16,132 nucleotides of DNA, taken from positions 1 to 16,132 of the forward strand of contig JAEYTJ010000202.1 in the NCBI GenBank assembly GCA_023434095.1, in the 5' to 3' direction. The translations under genes were made by a program, and so were the position numbers. Shown piece after piece: positions 1 to 6,280 of the stretch. How positions within the stretch are numbered: the stretch's first letter is position 1; each line of letters starts with the position of its first letter. Origin of the DNA: Pseudomonadota bacterium (lineage in GTDB: Bacteria > Pseudomonadota > Alphaproteobacteria > Rhizobiales > Xanthobacteraceae). Under the pieces are notes generated by a model. That model did no database searches. It had not been told where the DNA came from and worked only from the letters and a program-made list of their open reading frames with translations.

Positions 1-845
1 ACCGCCACCTTCGCCGGGCGCGGCGTGCTCGCCACCCGCGCGGGGGCGACGGGCGCGGCGATCGGCGGGTAGGCCTCGGCCACCTGCTGGTCGTCGACCG
101 GCTCGCCGAGATCGAAGGGCCGGCTCGGCGGCAGCGGCACGTCGGCGGCGGCGGTCATGCCCCGCATCGGACCGGCGGAGGCGACCATGACGGCGGGCGC
201 CTGGGCGGGCTTGCCGTTCATGCGCAGCGTCGAGGCGAGCTGGATGTCGTCGGAGCCTTCCAGCGGCGCCCGGCCGACATATTCCACTCGCACGCGGGCG
301 GTGCCGTTGTTCTTGAAGCCGAGCATGTCGGCGGCGCGGTGGGAGACGTCGATGACGCGGTTGCCGTGAAACGGACCGCGGTCGTTGACGCGCACCACCA
401 TGGAGCGCTTGTTGTCGAGATTGGTCACCCGGACATAGGACGGCATCGGCAGCGTCGGATGCGCGGCGGCGATGGCGTGCATGTCGAAGACTTCGCCATT
501 GGCGGTCAGGCGGCCGTGGAAGTCGTCGCCATACCAGGAGGCGAGCCCTTCCGTCTTGTATTTGGAGGGCTCGACCGGGACATAGGTCTTGCCGGCGACC
601 ACATAGGGCTTTCCGACGCGATAGGTGCCGCCGCCCTTGGGAACCGGCTGGCCCGGCTGAACCACGCGCGGGCTGGCGGACACGCCGTATTTCGGATCGA
701 TCTTGCTCGTGAGCTTGGTGCCGCCCGTGCAGTTGGCGACCAGCAGGCCAATGCCGCACAGGGCGGCGATCCGGCCAAACCGGACGAAGGCTTCACCCGC
801 CGCGTGGCGCCCGGAAGCCTTGGCAAGAGCAGGATACGTCCCCAT
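1..845 (-). CDS. rlpA: RlpA-family septal ring lytic transglycosylase, lipoprotein (partial, runs off left edge)
   Basis: Reading the minus strand from the ATG at 845 gives 281 codons open to the window edge; a TGA lies immediately before this ATG in the same frame. RlpA proteins are outer-membrane lipoproteins that cleave denuded glycan strands at the septum. The N-terminus has a hydrophobic stretch (about residues 25-38) ending in LLVANC, a plausible though imperfect lipobox with Cys39. A double-psi beta-barrel domain spans about residues 100-192, with ASWYG, GRLTANGE and VNDRGPF motifs. Glu118, Asp121 and His129 have the same spacing as the active-site residues described for Pseudomonas RlpA. 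After the barrel comes a Pro/Ala-rich linker; the SPOR domain, if present, lies outside the window. It is separated from the mox genes by 261 bp and is probably unrelated to methanol oxidation. Confidence 0.9.
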   Translation of the reverse strand, partial: MGTYPALAKASGRHAAGEAFVRFGRIAALCGIGLLVANCTGGTKLTSKIDPKYGVSASPRVVQPGQPVPKGGGTYRVGKPYVVAGKTYVPVEPSKYKTEGLASWYGDDFHGRLTANGEVFDMHAIAAAHPTLPMPSYVRVTNLDNKRSMVVRVNDRGPFHGNRVIDVSHRAADMLGFKNNGTARVRVEYVGRAPLEGSDDIQLASTLRMNGKPAQAPAVMVASAGPMRGMTAAADVPLPPSRPFDLGEPVDDQQVAEAYPPIAAPVAPARVASTPRPAKVA

Positions 846-1106
846 TCACCCCGAACCGTCTGTGAGCGCCGTCCCCGACGGAAAAACCCGGGCGAAGACC
901 GACGCACTGCACTCAAGATCTCCGGCAAGATACCGGCTATCCAGCTTAGTGTCTCTCAAGAGGCTGTCGGAGTGAGGCGAAAATGCGGCGCATCGCTCGG
1001 CATGGTGAACGAAGTGTAAGTAACGGCGGGGCAACGACATTCCCCGTTTACCGGATCGGTGCCCCGGCACCCCTGCCCCAATTCGGCCGGTGTGGCGCGG
1101 GCGCCG
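846..1106. other. Intergenic region between moxX 3' end and rlpA 5' end
   Basis: Both flanking genes are on the minus strand, so this 261-bp gap should hold the moxX transcript end and the rlpA promoter. Just downstream of moxX there is a perfect dyad, GGTGCC-CC-GGCACC, at 1058-1071 (folding as a 5-bp stem with a 4-nt loop). A second weak GC stem lies nearby at about 1022-1049. Neither is followed by a T tract, so a terminator call is weak. I could not identify convincing -35/-10 boxes for rlpA, and I see no RNA gene or convincing small ORF. Confidence 0.4.
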
Positions 1107-1769
1107 TCACATCACGCGGTGCCGGCCGTGGGCCCCGACGGGAGACGTCGACAGATACTGGATCGAGCAGCGCACAAGCTCCGGCAGGCTGTTCGCCCCG
1201 AGCTTCGCCTTCAGCGCCGAGCAGGTGTTGGCGACCGTCTTGTAGCTGATGCCGAGCTCGTCGGCGATGAGGGTGTAGTCCTTGCCTTCCGCGAGCAGCG
1301 ACAGCGTCTGCAGTTCGCGCGGCGTGATGTCGGCGAGCGGGGCGGTCTTGCGCGAGCCGAGCATGGCGACCTGCAAAGCGAGATCGTGGCTCATATAGGG
1401 CTGGCCCCTGCGCACCCGCTCGAAGGCTTCGAGCAGCGCCCCGGACGACGTGTCCTTGAGCACATACCCATTGGCGCCAGCCTCGAGCGCGCGGCTGGCG
1501 ATCACCGGGTCGCCGTGCATGGAAAAGACCAGGATCGGCGTGCGCGGGTCCTGCATGCGCAGGCGCCGCACCAGCACCAGCCCGCTGAGGCCGTTGCCCT
1601 GCAAGGCGAGGTCGACGATGACGACGTCCGGCCGCTCGCGGCGGAACAGCCGGTAGCCGGTCAGCACGGTGCTGGCTTCCAGCACGCGCTCCACGCCGGC
1701 ATCTTCCAGCAGCTGCCGGCAGCCCTGCAGCACGATGGGGTGGTCGTCGATCACGAGCGCGCAGGTCAT
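1107..1769 (-). CDS. moxX: LuxR/NarL-family response regulator of methanol dehydrogenase genes (MoxX/MxaX)
   Basis: 220 residues with a two-domain layout. The receiver domain occupies residues 1-120, with the acidic pair Asp8-Asp9, phospho-acceptor Asp53 (IVDLALQ), Ser83 and Lys105 (YVLKDT). A LuxR-type helix-turn-helix covers about 148-205 (ITPREL, then ISYKTVANTCSALKAKLGA). I chose the ATG at 1769 because the protein then begins right at the receiver fold and because ATGA overlaps the moxY stop, implying translational coupling. An upstream ATG at 1877 would add 36 non-conserved residues inside moxY. In Paracoccus the homologous MoxX, with kinase MoxY, is needed for methanol dehydrogenase synthesis. 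The divergent position next to mxaF supports the same role here, presumably as activator of the mxa operon. The function is inferred from family and context. Confidence 0.88.
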   Translation of the reverse strand: MTCALVIDDHPIVLQGCRQLLEDAGVERVLEASTVLTGYRLFRRERPDVVIVDLALQGNGLSGLVLVRRLRMQDPRTPILVFSMHGDPVIASRALEAGANGYVLKDTSSGALLEAFERVRRGQPYMSHDLALQVAMLGSRKTAPLADITPRELQTLSLLAEGKDYTLIADELGISYKTVANTCSALKAKLGANSLPELVRCSIQYLSTSPVGAHGRHRVM

Positions 1770-3211
1770 TGGGCGGCAAGCCTTTCCGGTGCGGCCGAGA
1801 GGCCGAATTGATAGGGCTGGGCGGGAATCGCCACGTCGATTCGCGTCCCGCTCGGCACGACCGGCAGGATATGCCATGTGCCGCCGAGGGCGCTGATGCG
1901 CTCTTCCATGCCGATCAGCCCGAAGCCGCGCGGCGCGCCGGCGGCGATGCCGGAACCGTCATCTTCGATGCGCAGGTCGATCCGCCCCTCGCGACGGTCG
2001 GCGCGCAGCGTGACCGCGATGTTCCGGGCGTCGCCATGGCGCAGCGCGTTGGTCACGGCTTCCTGGACGCAGCGATAGAGCGTGATGTCGACGCTGTCGC
2101 CATAGCGCTCGGCGAGGTCCTCGGTGGCCAGCGTGATGCGGCGGCCGGGCGAATGGCTTTCGAAATCGGCGACGAGGTCCGCCAGCACCGCCGCCAGCGG
2201 CACATGGCCGAGCGCCATGGGGCGAATCTTGCGCAGCAGGCGCCGGTTCAGCCCCTGGATGCGGTTGAGGATGTCGGCCATGGTGGCGATGCGCTCGCCC
2301 ATGCGCTGGCTGAGCGCCGGCTCGGCGCGGACGGAAAGCCGCTCGATCGATTCGAGATTGGCGCGCAGCCCGAAAACGCAGGGCCCCAGCTCGTCGTGAA
2401 GATCGGAGGCGATCTGCCGGCGCTCGTCGTCCTGCACGCTCACCAGCCGCTCGTTCAGCCGGCCATTATCCTCGCGTGCCGCCTTCAGTGCCGCGCCCAG
2501 CGCGTTGAAGCGGTCGGCGATGACCGCAAGCTCCCGGATGCGCGGCGGGTCGAGGCGATGCTCGAATCGGCCCGCTTCCAGTTCGGAGAGGCCGGCGGAG
2601 AGAGTGTGCAAAGGCATCAGCAGCCGGCCGAGCACGAGATAGAGCGCGGCGAGGATGGCGATGTTCACTGCGACTGCCAGCACGGCGAGATCGGACATAT
2701 CCTCCCACACCTCGGCGATCTCGTCGGAAGCCTCGCCGGCGACGCGCACCTGCCCGACCGTGGCGCCGTTCTCGACGATCGGAACCACGATCTCGTGGCC
2801 CTCCGCCGAGACCAGCCAGGTGAACCAGGCGGGCACCTCGCCCTCATGCTCCTCCGTGGCCGCGGGGGCGATGTCCAGCGCGGTGCCGGCACGGTCCTCG
2901 ATACGGATCCGCACATGGCGCAGGCCGCTTATGTGCAGCGGCAGCTGCGCCAGCGAGCCGGCGGCCCCCTGCTCGCGCGCCAGGCGTTCCACCGTCTCCT
3001 GCACGAAGCGCTCCGCGACGGCGAGCGAGGACACCATTTCAGCTTCGGTGGCGCGGCGGGCATTCGCGATGATGACGGCCACCGCGACGAGGGCGGCGCA
3101 CAGGTTTATGGCGACGATGGCGGCCAGCACCTGCCAGCGCAGCGAGCGGCGCTGCCACAGGCCGAACGTGTCCGGCCGGGCCGGGACGGAGCCGTTGCCG
3201 GATGTGTTCAC
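1766..3211 (-). CDS. moxY: Sensor histidine kinase, HisKA_3/NarX-type (MoxY/MxaY)
   Basis: 481 residues from a GTG at 3211 whose GTGA overlaps the moxZ stop. A longer frame open to 3856 only overlaps moxZ and lacks kinase-like sequence, so it was rejected. Order of elements: short cytoplasmic N-terminus, TM1 about 27-50, periplasmic domain about 51-172, TM2 about 174-196, HAMP-like linker 197-250. The dimerisation/phosphotransfer helix follows with phospho-acceptor His272 (SDLHDELGP). The HATPase domain has N-box EAVTNALRHG (384-393), EDDGSGI (416-422) and GFGLIGMEER (429-438). This is the NarL-partner kinase class, matching its coupled regulator MoxX. The periplasmic loop is the likely sensory region, on the same side of the membrane as methanol dehydrogenase and the lipoprotein MoxZ. 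The ligand is unknown. Confidence 0.9.
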   Translation of the reverse strand: MNTSGNGSVPARPDTFGLWQRRSLRWQVLAAIVAINLCAALVAVAVIIANARRATEAEMVSSLAVAERFVQETVERLAREQGAAGSLAQLPLHISGLRHVRIRIEDRAGTALDIAPAATEEHEGEVPAWFTWLVSAEGHEIVVPIVENGATVGQVRVAGEASDEIAEVWEDMSDLAVLAVAVNIAILAALYLVLGRLLMPLHTLSAGLSELEAGRFEHRLDPPRIRELAVIADRFNALGAALKAAREDNGRLNERLVSVQDDERRQIASDLHDELGPCVFGLRANLESIERLSVRAEPALSQRMGERIATMADILNRIQGLNRRLLRKIRPMALGHVPLAAVLADLVADFESHSPGRRITLATEDLAERYGDSVDITLYRCVQEAVTNALRHGDARNIAVTLRADRREGRIDLRIEDDGSGIAAGAPRGFGLIGMEERISALGGTWHILPVVPSGTRIDVAIPAQPYQFGLSAAPERLAAQ

Positions 3212-3735
3212 GGTGCGGAATTCCCCGATTTCAAAGCCGGCTCCGCCGCCAGCGCCGCCAGCGCGGCGCGGCGGTCGAGGCCCTGTTTGCGCAGATTGTA
3301 ATAGTGCTGGCACAGGTCGCTGAAGCCGGCACGAGACCCCTTCCCCGCCAGGGTGGAAAAGTCGGCGATGATCTCGCGCGCCGTCTCCCGGATGCCGATC
3401 TCCGCCAGCATAGCCTCCAGCTGCACCGCGCGGTTGGCGATCATCCGCCCGGTCTCGCCGAAGCGGTCGTCGGCTTCGTCCAGCACGCCGTGCCACGCCT
3501 TGGCGGCCGGCGCGCCCGGCGCCACGTCCGTCCCCGCGTCGCGGCTGGCCAGCCACACCTCGGGAGCCGTGTCGTCGGTCGGCTGAAGCCATGTCTTGCC
3601 GGCGACCGCACTGCCTTCCGGCGCGGTCACGCGCTCGCGCGTCTCCGGCTCGCTCTCGCCCGGGCAGCCGGCGAGGGCGAAGGCGAGAACCGCGCTCAAC
3701 GAAAGGCGCAGGACCGAAAAGGGCGAGCTGGTCAT
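3208..3735 (-). CDS. moxZ: Predicted lipoprotein co-transcribed with the MoxYX two-component system (MoxZ/MxaZ-like)
   Basis: 175 residues. The N-terminus is a clear lipoprotein signal: basic/hydrophobic segment and lipobox LAGC with Cys24, followed by an acidic stretch (PGESEPETRER). The mature part looks mostly helical, with conserved-looking segments around RMIANRAVQLEAML and the Tyr-rich CQHYYNLRKQGL near the C-terminus. There is no enzymatic motif I recognise. It is the first gene of the regulatory unit, its TGA overlaps the moxY GTG (GTGA), and it is transcribed away from mxaF. In Paracoccus a third gene, moxZ, is linked to moxYX, and the symbol rests mainly on that position. It might alternatively belong with the little-known MxaH lipoproteins. 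A role as a periplasmic accessory to the MoxY sensor is inference. No good Shine-Dalgarno is visible; instead the upstream bases carry two CATAAG repeats. Confidence 0.65.
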   Translation of the reverse strand: MTSSPFSVLRLSLSAVLAFALAGCPGESEPETRERVTAPEGSAVAGKTWLQPTDDTAPEVWLASRDAGTDVAPGAPAAKAWHGVLDEADDRFGETGRMIANRAVQLEAMLAEIGIRETAREIIADFSTLAGKGSRAGFSDLCQHYYNLRKQGLDRRAALAALAAEPALKSGNSAP

Positions 3736-3740
3736 CTATA

Positions 3741-3758
3741 CTTATGAACTTCTTATGA
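3741..3758. repeat. Direct repeat CTTATGA spaced 11 bp, candidate regulator site at moxZ start
   Basis: CTTATGA occurs at 3741-3747 and again at 3752-3758, one helical turn apart. On the moxZ strand this reads CATAAG-N5-CATAAG, ending only a few bases before the moxZ ATG, where a ribosome-binding site would normally lie. Together with the inverted pair near mxaF it suggests a shared operator sequence and possible autoregulation. Function is inferred from position and repetition only. Confidence 0.4.
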
Positions 3759-4019
3759 GTTCGATCGAAGCGGGCGCTCCATAACAGTACCGCTCCGGCC
3801 GGTCCGGCGCCAGCGCCGTTGACGAAACACCCTTCCGGGTCGCCGAAAATAGCCACAACCCACTGTCAGAGAACCAGTTTCCCATGATTTGGGCAAGGCT
3901 TCCGACCGTTTCGGGTGAGTTATCTTCGATGTCGGGGAAAAGTTCCTGCCTCGAATTTCCATTCTGCCTAAAGACAATAAATCCGAGGGCGGCGAACAAT
4001 ACTCCCAGAACAGTCAATG

Positions 4020-4069
4020 TTCTTAGAAAATCATAAGAATTCTCCGCCGTTCCCAAAGACAATCTTATG
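4020..4069. promoter_or_regulatory. Candidate MoxX operator: TTCTTA-N8-TAAGAA dyad plus inverted CATAAG/CTTATG pair
   Basis: TTCTTA at 4020-4025 and TAAGAA at 4034-4039 form a perfect 6-bp inverted repeat with an 8-bp spacer. Overlapping it, CATAAG at 4032-4037 faces CTTATG at 4064-4069, with centres 32 bp apart, about three helical turns. The block is 115-165 bp upstream of the mxaF start codon, a position where an activator could act. LuxR-family regulators commonly bind short dyads, and the only such regulator encoded here is MoxX. No binding data can be derived from the sequence. Confidence 0.35.
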
Positions 4070-4183
4070 GAACTGCCCACGCATGAGAGGGCGCGGCGAG
4101 GGATAAAAGAGACCCGCACGTCGACGGCAGGGCCGGGGCGCAGCGGGACGGCTTGGGAAGTAGGAAACGCGAGGGAAGACCCA

Positions 4184-6088
4184 ATGAGCCGACTGCACAC
4201 TTCGGTGTCCGCGCTCTCCGTCGTCGCCGTCATGGCGGCCGCGGTGAGTCTCGGCGCCTCGGCGCCGGCGGTGGCCAACGACAAGCTCGTCGAGCTGTCG
4301 AAGAGCACCGACAACTGGCCGATGACCGGCAAGAACTACAACGCCAACAACTACAGCGAGGCGAACCAGGTCACCAAGGAGAACGTCAAGCAGCTTCGTC
4401 CTGCCTGGTCGTTCTCCACCGGCGTGCTGTCGGGCCATGAGGGCACGCCCCTCGTCGTCGACGGCGTGATGTACATCCACTCGCCCTTCCCCAACACGAC
4501 CTTCGCGGTCGGGCTGGACGACCCGGGCAAGATCCTCTGGCAGCACAAGCCCAAGCAGAACCCGACCGCCCGCGCGGTGGCGTGCTGCGACGTCGTCAAC
4601 CGCGGCCTGGCCTACTGGCCCGGCAACGGCACGGTCGGCCCGCTGATCATCAAGACCCAGCTCGACGGCCATGTCGTCGCCCTCGATGCCAAGACCGGCG
4701 AGGAATACTGGAAGCTCGAGAACTCCGACATCAAGGTCGGCTCGACGCTCACCATCGCGCCCTATGTGGTCAAGGACACGGTGCTGATCGGCTCCTCGGG
4801 TGCCGAGCTCGGCGTGCGCGGCTACGTCACCGCCTACGACATCGCCACCGGCGCCCAGAAGTGGCGCGCCTACGCGACCGGCCCCGACGAGGAAGTGCGC
4901 CTCTCCGACGACTTCAACAGCGCCAACCCGCATTACGGCCAGAAGGGCCTGGGCAAGGCGACCTGGGAAGGCGAGGCCTGGAAGATCGGCGGCGGCACCA
5001 ATTGGGGCTGGTACGCCTTCGACCCCGACACCAACCTCTTCTACTACGGCTCGGGCAACCCGGCGCCGTGGAACGAGACGATGCGTCCGGGCGACAACAA
5101 GTGGACGATGACGATCTGGGGTCGCGACATCGACACCGGTAACGCCAAGTTCGGCTACCAGAAGACCCCGCACGACGAATGGGACTATGCCGGCGTCAAC
5201 GTCATGATGCTCTCCGAGCAGCAGGACAAGGAAGGGAAGATGCGCAAGCTTCTGACCCATCCCGACCGTAACGGCATCGTCTACACGCTCGACCGCACCA
5301 ATGGCGACCTCGTCTCGGCCGACAAGATCGACGACACGGTCAACTGGGTGAAGAAGGTCGACCTGAAGACCGGCCTGCCCGAGCGCGACCCGGAATTCGG
5401 GACCCGCATGGACCACAAGGGCCGCGGCATCTGCCCCTCGGCGATGGGCTACCACAACCAGGGACACGACTCCTACGCTCCGGAGCGCAAGTCCTTCTTC
5501 ATGGGCATCAACCACATCTGCATGGACTGGGAGCCCTTCATGCTTCCCTACCGTGCCGGCCAGTTCTTCGTCGGTGCGACCCTGTGGATGTATCCGGGCC
5601 CGAAGGGTGACCGCCAGACCTATGAGGGTCTCGGTCAGGTGAAGGCCTATGACGCCATCAACAACAAGTTCAAGTGGCAGGTGATGGAGCGCTTCGCGGC
5701 GTGGGGTGGCACGCTCGCCACCGCGGGCGGCGTGATGTTCTACGGGACGCTGGACGGCTTCATCAAGGCGCGCGACAGCGACACGGGCGAGCTGCTGTGG
5801 AAGTTCAAGCTTCCCTCCGGCGTGATCGGCCACCCCATGACCTACACCCATGACGGCAAGCAGTACGTCGCCATCTATTACGGCGTCGGCGGCTGGCCGG
5901 GTGTCGGCCTGGTGTTCGACCTCAACGACCCGACCGCCGGCCTCGGCTCGGTGGGCGCCTTCAAGCAGCTCCAGCACTACACCCAGATGGGTGGCGGCGT
6001 GATGGTGTTCTCGCTCAATGGCGACGGCCCCTACAGCGATCCCAACGTCGGCGAATACTCGACCGAAGTGATCCAGGGCGGCGGCTGA
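4184..6088 (+). CDS. mxaF: Methanol dehydrogenase (cytochrome c) large subunit, calcium/PQQ type
   Basis: 634 residues; eight-bladed PQQ beta-propeller that oxidises methanol to formaldehyde in the periplasm as alpha2beta2 with MxaI. The ATG at 4184 follows GAGGGAAG and gives a normal signal peptide cleaved after AVA (residue 31). An upstream in-frame ATG at 4067 would bury that signal and is rejected. In mature numbering the protein keeps register with the Methylobacterium enzyme: the unusual adjacent disulphide Cys103-Cys104 (AVACCD), Glu177 and Asn261 as Ca2+ ligands, Trp243 stacking under PQQ, and catalytic base Asp303 (HDEWDYAG). Ala305 sits where lanthanide-dependent XoxF enzymes carry an extra Asp, so this is MxaF, not XoxF. 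First gene of the mxa operon; a 192-bp gap with hairpins separates it from mxaJ. Confidence 0.98.
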   Translation: MSRLHTSVSALSVVAVMAAAVSLGASAPAVANDKLVELSKSTDNWPMTGKNYNANNYSEANQVTKENVKQLRPAWSFSTGVLSGHEGTPLVVDGVMYIHSPFPNTTFAVGLDDPGKILWQHKPKQNPTARAVACCDVVNRGLAYWPGNGTVGPLIIKTQLDGHVVALDAKTGEEYWKLENSDIKVGSTLTIAPYVVKDTVLIGSSGAELGVRGYVTAYDIATGAQKWRAYATGPDEEVRLSDDFNSANPHYGQKGLGKATWEGEAWKIGGGTNWGWYAFDPDTNLFYYGSGNPAPWNETMRPGDNKWTMTIWGRDIDTGNAKFGYQKTPHDEWDYAGVNVMMLSEQQDKEGKMRKLLTHPDRNGIVYTLDRTNGDLVSADKIDDTVNWVKKVDLKTGLPERDPEFGTRMDHKGRGICPSAMGYHNQGHDSYAPERKSFFMGINHICMDWEPFMLPYRAGQFFVGATLWMYPGPKGDRQTYEGLGQVKAYDAINNKFKWQVMERFAAWGGTLATAGGVMFYGTLDGFIKARDSDTGELLWKFKLPSGVIGHPMTYTHDGKQYVAIYYGVGGWPGVGLVFDLNDPTAGLGSVGAFKQLQHYTQMGGGVMVFSLNGDGPYSDPNVGEYSTEVIQGGG

Positions 6089-6102
6089 TCTCCCGTCCGA
6101 CG

Positions 6103-6132
6103 CGCCGCCTGCCGCTCGTGCGGCGGGCGGCG
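6103..6132 (+). other. Strong intercistronic hairpin downstream of mxaF
   Basis: The 13-base arms 6103-6115 and 6120-6132 pair completely, with one G-U wobble at 6110/6125, around a TCGT loop. It begins 15 bases after the mxaF stop. No T tract follows, so it is more likely a 3'-end stabilising or partial-termination structure than a full terminator. Such a structure would let mxaF transcript outnumber the downstream cistrons. Confidence 0.6.
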
Positions 6133-6155
6133 ATGTCTCCCGCAGGCCGAACGTC

Positions 6156-6182
6156 CGGCGACTCCCCTGCCGCCGGTCGCCG
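6156..6182 (+). other. Second hairpin in the mxaF-mxaJ gap
   Basis: CGGCGAC at 6156-6162 pairs with GTCGCCG at 6176-6182 around a 13-nt loop. It follows the stronger hairpin at 6103-6132. The 192-bp gap (6089-6280) is otherwise GC-rich and non-coding, and ends in the mxaJ ribosome-binding site. Confidence 0.35.
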
Positions 6183-6280
6183 AGGGATGGGGGCGCGCGT
6201 CGCCGGGGGCTCAAAGCCGGCCCCGCGCCCCTGCCCCGCAGGACTTCCCGATCTCGAAATCTCGTCCAGGAGGACTCGCC

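Larger units (their letters stand above)
3736..4183. promoter_or_regulatory. Divergent moxZ / mxaF control region
   Basis: This 448-bp gap between divergent genes is visibly richer in A+T than its surroundings, especially about 3890-4070, as expected for a strong regulated promoter region. It contains two direct CTTATGA repeats beside moxZ (3741-3758); a GC dyad CGGCGC-CA-GCGCCG (3805-3818); two copies of AAAGACAAT (3970-3978 and 4055-4063); a TTCTTA-N8-TAAGAA dyad (4020-4039); an inverted CATAAG/CTTATG pair (4032-4037, 4064-4069); and a purine-rich Shine-Dalgarno GAGGGAAG just before mxaF. AAGACA and TAGAAA resemble the -35 and -10 hexamers I recall being reported for the Methylobacterium mxaF promoter. 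TAGAAA occurs at 4024-4029, but no AAGACA sits at proper spacing upstream of it, so no exact promoter is assigned. Confidence 0.7.

Noticed and set aside
1058..1071. Dyad downstream of moxX as an intrinsic terminator
   Set aside because: The stem is short and there is no T tract on the moxX strand; kept only as a note in the intergenic entry.
3212..3856. Extended N-terminus of the MoxY kinase frame
   Set aside because: It overlaps the whole of moxZ, has low-complexity Gly/Arg content, and the GTG at 3211 gives a normal kinase N-terminus.
3892..4035. Plus-strand 47-codon open frame upstream of mxaF as a leader peptide
   Set aside because: It has no ribosome-binding site, no regulatory codon run, and is overlapped by the putative operator elements.
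4067..4183. In-frame ATG extending MxaF by 39 residues
   Set aside because: The extension is polar and basic, would bury a normal signal peptide, and has no ribosome-binding site; the ATG at 4184 has GAGGGAAG before it.
4184..6088. Assignment of the large subunit as XoxF
   Set aside because: Ala305 replaces the lanthanide-coordinating Asp and a genuine mxaI small-subunit gene is present.
4031..6214. A 727-codon open frame on the minus strand opposite mxaF
   Set aside because: It is a mirror of the GC-rich codons of mxaF, rich in His/Val/Arg with no domain, and mxaF itself is certain.
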